NCBI GenBank assembly: GCA_023460055.1
Contig: JAEWRJ010000080.1
Location: 1-19,320 of the forward strand
Direction: 5' to 3'
Source: Bacillota bacterium
Lineage (GTDB): Bacteria; Bacillota; Clostridia; Christensenellales; Aristaeellaceae
Length of the DNA stretch: 19,320 bases
Shown here: positions 6,306-12,084 of the stretch, in pieces
Position numbering within the stretch: the stretch's first letter is position 1
How the letters are laid out: each line of letters opens with the position of its first letter
Translations under genes and position numbers: made by a program
The notes under the pieces: model-generated
Databases searched by the model: none
What the model saw: only the letters and a program-made list of their open reading frames with translations
Told to the model about the DNA's origin: nothing

Positions 6306-7343
6306 ATGAACAGGAGAGGTTTGCGTGTGAGGGTGATGGCGGCGGCGCTTGCGTTGCTGTGCCTGTTTGTACAGCCCCATGCGTTTGCCGCGGATACGCT
6401 GACAAACGTGAAGGAGCCGCTCCTTTTTACCGACTGGCCCCGCCGTACCGCGGAGGGGTTTTTATGGCTGGCTGAAAATGACCCGCTTGGGGCCTTTGTG
6501 GTGGAGGATGATCCCCGGGAACAGCAGGACGAGTTTGTGCATATCGATCAGGAGGCGGGGCAGTACATTTACCTGTCCGAACACCTGGCGGTGCATATCC
6601 GCCGCTTCAGCGGGGTTTACAACAGACAAACCGTGATATGGTACATGGCGGATATCCGCTTTGCCGCGCCTAATTATTTCCGTGCTTTCTCTGCCGACCC
6701 GGCCAGGCCTTCGCGCGCCCAGGATAAGCCGGCGCTAATCGCGCGGCGCAACCGCGTGGTCTATGCCCAGAACGGGGACCTGTTTTCCTTCCGGCTGTAT
6801 AACAAGGAGAAGACGGGCCTGATTATCCGCGCGGGCAAGGTGCTGCGTGAGGATACCTACACCAAGCCGGTGGCGAAGATACCGCCGCTGGATGAGCTGG
6901 CCCTCTTTCCCGACGGGCATATGGAGATGCGCACGCCAGGGCAGATGACGGGGCAGGCCTATCTGGACGCGGGGGCGCTGGATGTGCTGGCCTTCGGGCC
7001 CATCCTGCTGCATGGGGGCGTGAAAGATGACCGCCTGGATATGAGCTTCACCCACAGGGAGCCGCGCAGCGCGCTTGGCGTGGTCGCGCCCGGGCACTTC
7101 ATTGGCATCATGGTGGAGGGCCGCAATGACCGCTCGGGCGGAGCGCCGCTGCGCTTTGTTGCGGACAGGCTGCTGGAGGCCGGCTGCATGGAGGCCTTTA
7201 CGCTGGATGGCGGCCAGACAGCCGCCATGCTCTTTCTGGGCGAGTATGTGATGGACCCGGGTACGTACAATGGCTTTCACAAGGTGCGCCGTCAGCAGGA
7301 TATTGTAGGGATCGGCACATCCCAGCGGATCGCGGATCCATAA
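6306..7343 (+). CDS. Secreted phosphodiester glycosidase-like protein (NAGPA/DUF2233 domain)
   Basis: A 345-residue exported protein. The signal peptide MNRRGLRVRVMAAALALLC... ends at AFA-AD (cleavage near residue 28); there is no lipobox. The C-terminal domain (about 220-340) has the phosphodiester glycosidase pattern: RSALGVVAPGHFIGIMVEGR (254-273), SGGAPLRFVADRLLEAGCMEAFTLDGG (277-303, with the key LDGG at 300-303). The family includes the lysosomal uncovering enzyme and bacterial proteins acting on exopolysaccharide or wall-polymer phosphodiesters. The N-terminal 190 residues, including YNRQTVIWYMADIRF, resemble the leader region common in clostridial members. GGAGGGAG directly precedes the ATG. 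It is followed 60 bases later by an SH3b-domain protein in the same direction, so an envelope-related unit is likely. The substrate is unknown. Confidence 0.85.
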   Translation: MNRRGLRVRVMAAALALLCLFVQPHAFAADTLTNVKEPLLFTDWPRRTAEGFLWLAENDPLGAFVVEDDPREQQDEFVHIDQEAGQYIYLSEHLAVHIRRFSGVYNRQTVIWYMADIRFAAPNYFRAFSADPARPSRAQDKPALIARRNRVVYAQNGDLFSFRLYNKEKTGLIIRAGKVLREDTYTKPVAKIPPLDELALFPDGHMEMRTPGQMTGQAYLDAGALDVLAFGPILLHGGVKDDRLDMSFTHREPRSALGVVAPGHFIGIMVEGRNDRSGGAPLRFVADRLLEAGCMEAFTLDGGQTAAMLFLGEYVMDPGTYNGFHKVRRQQDIVGIGTSQRIADP

Positions 7344-7373
7344 TGAAGTGATCACCGGGTGACTTGTTTTACG

Positions 7374-7390
7374 CCGGGCAGTATGCCCGG
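7374..7390 (+). other. Perfect hairpin abutting a ribosome binding site
   Basis: CCGGGCA (7374-7380) and TGCCCGG (7384-7390) form a 7-bp stem with a GTA loop, immediately followed by AGAGGAGG (7391-7398). There is no T-run, so it is not a normal terminator. It may stabilise the downstream mRNA or tune access to the ribosome site. The rest of 7344-7403 shows no convincing promoter. Confidence 0.5.
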
Positions 7391-7403
7391 AGAGGAGGAT
7401 TTT

Positions 7404-8222
7404 ATGAAGAAAATGTTGACCGCGTGGCTGCTGGCTTCGGTGCTTCTGGCCTTATCGGCATTGCCGGCTGCGGGCGAAACGGCCTTGGGATCATCCCGGG
7501 CGCTGCTTGATAGTGCTGAGGATACGCTTCAGGTGCTCAGGAGCCGGCCCTCATCGAACGCTGATAATCTCGGTTATTACTTCAGTGGCGTGAATGCCGA
7601 AGTGATCAGCGGCCCGGCGAAAGGCTGGGTGCAGGTGGCTATCGGTAGCCTGAAAGGCTACCTGAGGGAAGAGGGCCTGATCATCGACCCGCCCGCGGAC
7701 ACCGCGGCGGCAGAGCTGCCCACCGTGAAGGTGGCCTACAAGGATGGGCCGAGGCTGACGATGCGGGCGGAACAGAACTATCAGAGCGAGAAGCTGGGTT
7801 CTTATGAAAACGGTACCGAGATGACGGTGCTGGGCTTTACGGATGATTTCGCGCATGTCATGGGGCCGGACCTTCAGGTGGGCTTTATGATGGCCTGGGG
7901 TGTCGATCCCCAGCTGACGGTATCCGCCGCGCGTGAGGAGGCCAAACAGACCGCTCCTGTCACGCCTGAGGGCACATCTGCCCCCGAAATGCCCGCCGCG
8001 ACCCCGCCGCCTGACGCGGCCGCCATTACAGTCGACAACGCCGGGGGCGAGGGAGCCAACCTGCGGGCCAGGGCCTCATCCGGATCCGAATCCTACGGCC
8101 TGTACATGAACGGCACGAAGGTCTATCTCCTCCGCTGGGGCGAGTGGTGGTGCCGCGTGTGGGCAGATGGGAAAACGGGCTACATGATGACCAAGATGCT
8201 GGGTGTGCAGCAGCCGAATTGA
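7404..8222 (+). CDS. Secreted protein with three SH3-like (SH3b) domains
   Basis: A 272-residue exported protein. The signal peptide MKKMLTAWLLASVLLALSAL ends near PAAG-ET (residue 24). Three SH3b-like units are seen: about 40-93 (LQVLRSRPSSNADNLGYYFSG, GWVQV, LKGYLREEGL), about 107-166 (VAYKDGPRLTMRAE, KLGSYENGTEMTVLG, VGFMMAWGV) and about 207-267 (GGEGANLRARASSGSES, GLYMNGTKVYLL, WWCRVWADGKTGYMM). The third is closest to consensus. A Pro/Ala/Thr-rich linker (about 182-206) separates domains two and three. Bacterial SH3b domains typically bind peptidoglycan peptides; no catalytic domain is present, so this is likely a wall-binding or scaffolding protein. The start is fixed by AGAGGAGG 5 bases before the ATG; an in-frame ATG at 7359 would push the signal peptide inward and lies upstream of a hairpin. 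It probably shares a transcript with the glycosidase-like gene. Confidence 0.82.
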   Translation: MKKMLTAWLLASVLLALSALPAAGETALGSSRALLDSAEDTLQVLRSRPSSNADNLGYYFSGVNAEVISGPAKGWVQVAIGSLKGYLREEGLIIDPPADTAAAELPTVKVAYKDGPRLTMRAEQNYQSEKLGSYENGTEMTVLGFTDDFAHVMGPDLQVGFMMAWGVDPQLTVSAAREEAKQTAPVTPEGTSAPEMPAATPPPDAAAITVDNAGGEGANLRARASSGSESYGLYMNGTKVYLLRWGEWWCRVWADGKTGYMMTKMLGVQQPN

Positions 8223-8229
8223 TTAGGTG

Positions 8230-8276
8230 ATAGACAGAAACTCCTTCCGCACTTGCCGGAAGGGGTTTCTATCTAT
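8230..8276. terminator. Bidirectional terminator between convergent genes
   Basis: A 14-bp stem with one G-U pair (AGAAACTCCTTCCG 8236-8249 / CGGAAGGGGTTTCT 8257-8270) and a 7-base loop, extended by 5 more pairs after one mismatch (8230-8234 with 8272-8276). Each strand reads TTTCT at the end of the core GC stem. It lies between the plus-strand SH3b gene and the minus-strand ATL gene, just touching the latter's stop codon. Confidence 0.7.
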
Positions 8277-8566
8277 GGGTCCCATCGGAAAATACTCATT
8301 TCGACGCGTCCATCCGGGAGAAACCCGACACCTTCCGCTTCCAGCATGGCCCGCCGCAGCCCCGCGAAGCCTCCGCCCGCGATGGCGCCATCCTGCATCA
8401 CGACGCGCTGCCAGGGCAGGCCATCCGGGCAGATGCGCATAGCCCGGCCTACCTCGCGGGCCGCGCGGGGCCGGCCCAGCATCCTGGCGATCTGGCCGTA
8501 GGACACGACCTTGCCCGGCGGCACCTGCGCCACGATGATATAGACCTGTTGGTAAAAAAGGTTCAT
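8273..8566 (-). CDS. Alkyltransferase-like (ATL) protein, copy A
   Basis: A 97-residue protein with the DNA-binding domain of the MGMT/Ogt family: IVAQVPPGKVVSYGQIARML (11-30), the recognition helix region AREVGRAM (36-43) and the active-site loop at LPWQRVV (50-56). The nucleophilic cysteine of the PCHRV motif is replaced by tryptophan (PWQR, Trp52), the signature of ATL proteins, which bind O6-alkylguanine without repairing it and hand the lesion to nucleotide excision repair. The length is usual for a free-standing ATL. The start at 8566 has GGAGA about 9 bases upstream. A second copy lies at 10413-10706; the first 68 residues match at 63 positions, the last 29 at only 15. Transcription probably depends on readthrough or a weak local promoter, since a terminator-like hairpin lies just upstream. 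Confidence 0.9.
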   Translation of the reverse strand: MNLFYQQVYIIVAQVPPGKVVSYGQIARMLGRPRAAREVGRAMRICPDGLPWQRVVMQDGAIAGGGFAGLRRAMLEAEGVGFLPDGRVEMSIFRWDP

Positions 8567-8601
8567 ATGCTCGTCTCCAAATACACCGGGATTTGGTTAT
8601 A

Positions 8602-8635
8602 AGAAAACCGCAATCTTTCTGACAGACAGCGGTTT
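8602..8635 (-). terminator. Probable terminator of the abiE operon
   Basis: On the minus strand AAACCGC (8635-8629) pairs with GCGGTTT (8611-8605) across a 17-base loop, followed by TCTT, so the right arm and tail read GCGGTTTTCTT. It lies between the structured element after abiEii and ATL copy A. The stem is short and the loop long, so efficiency may be moderate. Confidence 0.5.
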
Positions 8636-8642
8636 CCTTTTG

Positions 8643-8802
8643 ATACTGATGAGGAGCTTTAACGCATCCAAAGCGTTGAGTACTTTTATCTGTGCGCAAG
8701 GAGCGGGAGCGCAGACGTAGCAGCGCTTCGTCAAGCTTCCGGCGACACAGCGCCGAAGCAAAAGGACCAACGCGACGATGCGTTAAAGTTTTGAATCAGT
8801 AT
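8643..8802. repeat. Large imperfect inverted repeat with internal hairpins (MITE-like element or structured RNA)
   Basis: The 160-base segment folds on itself in nested pairs: ATACTGAT (8643-8650) with ATCAGTAT (8795-8802); a symmetric 6x6 internal loop; CTTTAACGCATC (8657-8668) with GATGCGTTAAAG (8777-8788); GCGTTG (8673-8678) with CAACGC (8768-8773); GT (8680-8681) with AC (8766-8767); CTTTT (8683-8687) with AAAAG (8760-8764). Inside lie two hairpins: TGCGC/GCGCA (8693-8697/8709-8713) and GCTTCG/CGAAGC (8725-8730/8754-8759), the latter with GCG/CGC inside. The right end reaches the abiEii stop codon. No protein-coding content is convincing. No target-site duplication is obvious. It could be a non-autonomous mobile element or a structured 3' RNA of the toxin operon. 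Confidence 0.7.
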
Positions 8803-9698
8803 TATATCCAGCGCTGCTGTTCGTGTGACCAGCTGGCTTCCAGCTTTGAATCTTTCATCACGGCTTCAGCCACAGGATGCATAAACTTCTGAATCATGAT
8901 GATTGTTTCGCCCAGCCTTATCGGAAGCATGGCCCTTTTCCTTCTGACAAAGGCGTTCCATCTCGACTGGCGTAGCGGGTCGTCTGCAAATCCTTCTTCG
9001 AAAGCTACGATCTCATTCAATGATGAATGTCGGTTATTAAAGGTTTCCCGGACAGCCTCCGTCATTTCAGTACCATTGAAATCGTGTGTTATTGACAATG
9101 CGTACAGATCATAGTAATCCTTAAATCTCGAGTTGTCATACGCCAGAGAAACGATGGCCTCAAACTTTTCCGCTACCGATGAGCATAGAGAGTATGCGTA
9201 AATACGGAGACACTCATCACTGAGAATGACAGGGAAATCCATTATCACTCTCCCTGGGACAATCACGTCCCCGAATCCAATATCGATTGATATGGGAATC
9301 CTCGTTCTATCCAGATAGGCCATGATAGACACATTGACTCCATGGTAATCCTTGAACTCAGTGATGGGATGAACCTCAAGGGTATCAAGATCAAAACGGA
9401 GCGGATCGTCAGCATCCAGAGAGAAGATCTCCATGAAAACACGCTTCATATCCTTTTCATCGTTGCCGATCCTATGGGCAAGCAGGTCAATATCCGTCGT
9501 CGCTCTTGAATAATTGCCATCAAATACAGCGTAGAGGAATATACCGCCCTTCAGGGTGAAGTTGCCGGCATAGTTTGACTTGTACAGGCGGTAAAGCGTT
9601 CTTTCGAGGCCGTATGCGGTCAGGAGTTCCTGCACGGTTTTCCCGGTTGCGATACTTCTGTTTTTCAGTCTGTCCTTGACGGAAGCCACATTGTTCAT
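8802..9698 (-). CDS. abiEii: AbiEii/AbiGii family nucleotidyltransferase toxin
   Basis: A 298-residue toxin of the AbiE type IV toxin-antitoxin family. Motifs: FTLKGGIFLYAVF (47-59), catalytic RATTDIDLLA with Asp69 and Asp71, the ISIDIGFGD strand with Asp139 as the probable third acidic residue, and the C-terminal signature AEKFEAIVSL (176-185) ... RFKDYYDLYAL (191-201). Related toxins are DNA-polymerase-beta-type nucleotidyltransferases that modify cellular targets (tRNA in studied homologues) and cause growth arrest on phage infection. The start at 9698 has GGAGG 7 bases upstream and overlaps the abiEi stop as ATGA; a longer reading to 9737 lies inside abiEi. The gene is visibly AT-richer than its surroundings, which suggests transfer. 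All key residues appear intact, so the toxin is probably active. Confidence 0.93.
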   Translation of the reverse strand: MNNVASVKDRLKNRSIATGKTVQELLTAYGLERTLYRLYKSNYAGNFTLKGGIFLYAVFDGNYSRATTDIDLLAHRIGNDEKDMKRVFMEIFSLDADDPLRFDLDTLEVHPITEFKDYHGVNVSIMAYLDRTRIPISIDIGFGDVIVPGRVIMDFPVILSDECLRIYAYSLCSSVAEKFEAIVSLAYDNSRFKDYYDLYALSITHDFNGTEMTEAVRETFNNRHSSLNEIVAFEEGFADDPLRQSRWNAFVRRKRAMLPIRLGETIIMIQKFMHPVAEAVMKDSKLEASWSHEQQRWI

Positions 9699-10276
9699 AG
9701 GAGCACCTCCAGGTAGGTTCCGAGAATATTCTTGCATCCCAGCGTATCGGCGTAACGACGAAGCCGGATCAGATCCCGATCTGGTCTTGCGAGATAGTTT
9801 CTCAGCACTTCTTTTGTTTCTTCAATGCCGACTTTGTTCCGGTAATAGAGAATATCAATAACGGTTTTCTCTATGTCATAGATGCGATACTCGCCCGCAG
9901 CATCGGCAATCCTGACAATTCCGGTATTGTATCGTTTCTCAGGGAAATACCAGATATTTATGCTCGGCCATTCAGGCATCGTTGAAATCTTCATGTTTCT
10001 TTCGATGGCGATATCCACAGAGTCTGGAAGATATGTCGTTAGAGCATAATACCGAACGGCCGTCATCATGCAGAGAATTCCCTTTGGGGCGTATGCAGAA
10101 ACAACCGAAAAATCGGAGACTTCGCCACTGTAAGCTGTGTTTTCATACATTTTGTTATTCAGCTTTATCAGCTTTCCTTCCGCTACCAGTTTATTGATTT
10201 TATAGTATGAAAAACCTGCTGACAGAAGATCTGATACTGCCAGAAAATGCCGGTCAGCCGGAAGTGTCAGAGTCAT
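9695..10276 (-). CDS. abiEi: AbiEi family antitoxin / transcriptional repressor
   Basis: A 193-residue protein with the bi-domain design of AbiEi: an N-terminal winged-helix segment (FLAVSDLLSAGFSYYKINKL, about 11-30, then LVAEGKLIKLNNKMYEN) and a C-terminal domain with ILCMMTAVRYYALT and the conserved YDIEKTVIDILYYRNKVG. AbiEi proteins neutralise AbiEii without forming a stable complex (type IV) and repress their own promoter through the N-terminal domain. The start at 10276 is preceded by a very strong GGAGGGAGGGG about 6 bases away; a more distal ATG at 10294 lies before that site and is rejected. The stop overlaps the toxin ATG by 4 bases, giving the usual antitoxin-first coupling. AT-rich like its partner. 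Confidence 0.92.
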   Translation of the reverse strand: MTLTLPADRHFLAVSDLLSAGFSYYKINKLVAEGKLIKLNNKMYENTAYSGEVSDFSVVSAYAPKGILCMMTAVRYYALTTYLPDSVDIAIERNMKISTMPEWPSINIWYFPEKRYNTGIVRIADAAGEYRIYDIEKTVIDILYYRNKVGIEETKEVLRNYLARPDRDLIRLRRYADTLGCKNILGTYLEVLL

Positions 10277-10305
10277 TGAAGCCCCTCCCTCCATCGTTCT
10301 TGATA

Positions 10306-10334
10306 ATGATAAGGTATCTGGACCTGTATTTCAA
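10306..10334 (-). promoter_or_regulatory. Promoter of the abiE operon
   Basis: On the minus strand TTGAAA (10334-10329), 17 bases, TATCAT (10311-10306). Predicted start is near 10299, giving a leader of only about 23 bases before the abiEi ATG. Confidence 0.72.
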
Positions 10335-10338
10335 TAAT

Positions 10339-10366
10339 TTTCCGCAAATATAATTTTGTGCGGAAA
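10339..10366. promoter_or_regulatory. Inverted repeat upstream of the abiE promoter, candidate AbiEi operator
   Basis: TTTCCGCA (10339-10346) and TGCGGAAA (10359-10366) are perfect 8-bp arms separated by 12 AT-rich bases. It lies 5 bases upstream of the -35 box. AbiEi proteins are known to bind inverted repeats in their own promoters, so this is a reasonable operator candidate; it could equally be a weak terminator for ATL copy B, though no T-run follows. Confidence 0.5.
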
Positions 10367-10412
10367 TCAGTTGAATTATGATGGCGCTATTATCCTGACG
10401 GCAGCATATGCG

Positions 10413-10706
10413 CTACCTGATCCAACTGCATTGATCCATATACACTCTTCCATCAGACAGGAATATTACCCCCTCTTTCTCAAGAATAGTTCTTCTGATC
10501 TGCGCGAAGCCTCCGCCGGCGATGGCGCCGTCCTGCATGACGACGCGTTGCCAGGGCAGGCCCTCCGGGCAGATGTGCATAGCGCGGCCTACCTCCCGCG
10601 CCCCGCGGGGCCGGCCCAGCATTCTGGCGATCTGGCCGTAGGAAACGACTTTGCCCGGCGGCACCTGTGCCACGATGTCATAAACCTGCTGATAAAAAGG
10701 ATTCAT
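10413..10706 (-). CDS. Alkyltransferase-like (ATL) protein, copy B
   Basis: A 97-residue paralogue of the ATL at 8273-8566 with the same layout: VPPGKVVSYGQIARML, AREVGRAM and PWQRVV, in which Trp52 replaces the alkyl-accepting cysteine. It should bind alkylated guanine as a lesion flag but not repair it. Residues 1-68 are 93% identical to copy A, while residues 69-97 are only about half identical and are encoded by noticeably more AT-rich DNA (10413-10503). The ribosome site is weaker (GGGGA about 7 bases before the ATG) than in copy A. It lies downstream of the terminator of pmbA and upstream of the abiE promoter. Both copies have intact frames, so neither is evidently a pseudogene. Confidence 0.88.
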   Translation of the reverse strand: MNPFYQQVYDIVAQVPPGKVVSYGQIARMLGRPRGAREVGRAMHICPEGLPWQRVVMQDGAIAGGGFAQIRRTILEKEGVIFLSDGRVYMDQCSWIR

Positions 10707-10748
10707 ACTATATCCCCGAATAAAGTTCCCCCGGCGTGTCCTTGCGTG

Positions 10749-10781
10749 AAAAAGCCGCAGCCTTCTGCCAGGCTGCGGCTT
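10749..10781 (-). terminator. Rho-independent terminator of tldD-pmbA
   Basis: A perfect 12-bp stem (AAGCCGCAGCCT 10752-10763 / AGGCTGCGGCTT 10770-10781), a 6-base loop and a T-run on the minus strand (TTTTT including the stem end). It starts 11 bases beyond the pmbA stop codon. Confidence 0.9.
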
Positions 10782-10791
10782 GAATGATTGA

Positions 10792-12084
10792 TTACTTACC
10801 TGAGATTGTTATGCCATCAACAGCGATGTAAGGGATCAGGCTGCTGCCGTCCTGCACGCGTTCACTGGAGATGCCGCGCAGCTTCTCAAACATGCCGGCC
10901 AGGTTGCCGGAGATCATGGTCTCGCTGACGGCGGGGCCGATTTTGCCCTTCTCGATCAGGAAGCTGTTCTTGGCGACGCCTGAGAAATCGCCGCTGCTGG
11001 AGGGGCTGCCGCCGGAGAAGCGGCTGACCAGCAGGCCGCGTTCGATACCCGCGATGATCTCCGCGATGGATTGAGCGCCCTCGGGCACGATCAGGCTGAA
11101 GCTGGAGTTGGGGGCGGCTTTGTGGCCTGTTTTGTTGGCGACATAGCTGGACAGCGCGAAGGCGTTGAGGCGGCCATCCTTGATGATGTCATAATCTTCG
11201 CTGAGGCGGCCGTCTGAGGTGTAGCGCTCGCCGCAGACGATGGCGGGGTGCAGGGGCGAAGCGCTGATGGTGAGGCCGGGATCGGCCACCATCTGGCCCA
11301 GTTTGTCCTTCCAGCGGCTGGTGCCGTCCAGGATCACGCCGTCGGTAACAAAGTTGCCAAGCAACTCATAGATCATGCTGCCCGCGCAGTCGGGCGTGAA
11401 GACGACCGGGCCCACAAACTTGCCGTCTGTGGCGACGGTATCGATCTGCTTTTCCGCGTCCGAGAGCAGTTGGCGCAGCGCGCCCAGCTCGATCAGGGGC
11501 GTGTCAAGGGAATCGGTGCTGACGCCCGCGCCGTTGAAGCTGGAGGTCTTGTCGCCGTCATGGCCGGAGAACATCAGGCTGAGGGAGTAGCTGCCCTCAA
11601 GGGTCTCATACTCGGCGCCCAGGCTGTTCAGATAAATGCCCTTTGCGCTTTCGTGCTCGACGATCATCTGCTCCACCATCACCTTGGGGTAATCGCGCTT
11701 GATGGTCTCCAGCAGCTCGCGCGAACGCTCAAAGAGGCGCTCCATATCGCCCTGGGGCGTGCCGAGTGTAAAGCTTTTTTGGGTGCCCTCATAAAGCTGC
11801 CAGGCGGGATCTTCCTGCGCGCTGCCGGCGGATGCCAGGCAATCGTTGACGGCGCTGTCCACCGCCTCGGCGCTGAAGCTGTTGATCAGCACCTTGCCGC
11901 GGCGGTGATCCTTGATGAGGGTCAGGTCCAGGCGGTTGTCGATGGTGGTGCGCAGCAGGCTGAACAGGCCGCCATCCACGTTGAACTCGCGTTTTTCGGC
12001 CGTATGGGCTTCGCAGCTGTACTGCTGGGCGCCTGTCCCAGATAATTTCTTCAGCGCGTAGGCTGCTGTCTCATGTGCGTTCAT
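10792..12084 (-). CDS. pmbA: TldE/PmbA-type protein, partner subunit of the TldD metalloprotease
   Basis: A 430-residue member of the TldD/PmbA (U62) family. It has the typical order of segments: an N-terminal domain with AEKREFNVDGGLFSLLRTT, the central KGIYLNSLGAEYE (149-161) and, near the C-terminus, SRFSGGSPSSSGDFSGVAKNSFLIEKGKIG, the GDFSG signature of TldE subunits. It lacks the HExxxH zinc motif, as expected for the non-catalytic TldE side of the TldD/TldE heterodimer, which degrades unfolded peptides and matures some ribosomally made peptides such as microcin B17. The ATG immediately follows the tldD stop (TAAATG) and has AGGAGG 8 bases upstream, so the two are produced together. No peptide precursor gene is seen nearby, so a general peptidase role is likely. 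Confidence 0.92.
   Translation of the reverse strand: MNAHETAAYALKKLSGTGAQQYSCEAHTAEKREFNVDGGLFSLLRTTIDNRLDLTLIKDHRRGKVLINSFSAEAVDSAVNDCLASAGSAQEDPAWQLYEGTQKSFTLGTPQGDMERLFERSRELLETIKRDYPKVMVEQMIVEHESAKGIYLNSLGAEYETLEGSYSLSLMFSGHDGDKTSSFNGAGVSTDSLDTPLIELGALRQLLSDAEKQIDTVATDGKFVGPVVFTPDCAGSMIYELLGNFVTDGVILDGTSRWKDKLGQMVADPGLTISASPLHPAIVCGERYTSDGRLSEDYDIIKDGRLNAFALSSYVANKTGHKAAPNSSFSLIVPEGAQSIAEIIAGIERGLLVSRFSGGSPSSSGDFSGVAKNSFLIEKGKIGPAVSETMISGNLAGMFEKLRGISSERVQDGSSLIPYIAVDGITISGK

Noticed and set aside
8273..8566. Active O6-methylguanine-DNA methyltransferase
   Set aside because: The active-site cysteine of PCHR is replaced by tryptophan (PWQR) in this copy and in the copy at 10413-10706, and the N-terminal MGMT domain is missing, so both are ATL proteins.
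8643..8802. IscB/HEARO-type guide RNA or insertion sequence
   Set aside because: No HNH, RuvC-like or transposase gene is nearby and no target-site duplication is visible; the element is left as an unassigned inverted repeat.
8692..8892. A 66-codon plus-strand frame over the structured element
   Set aside because: It overlaps the inverted repeat and the 3' end of abiEii, has no ribosome binding site and a biased Arg/Ser composition.
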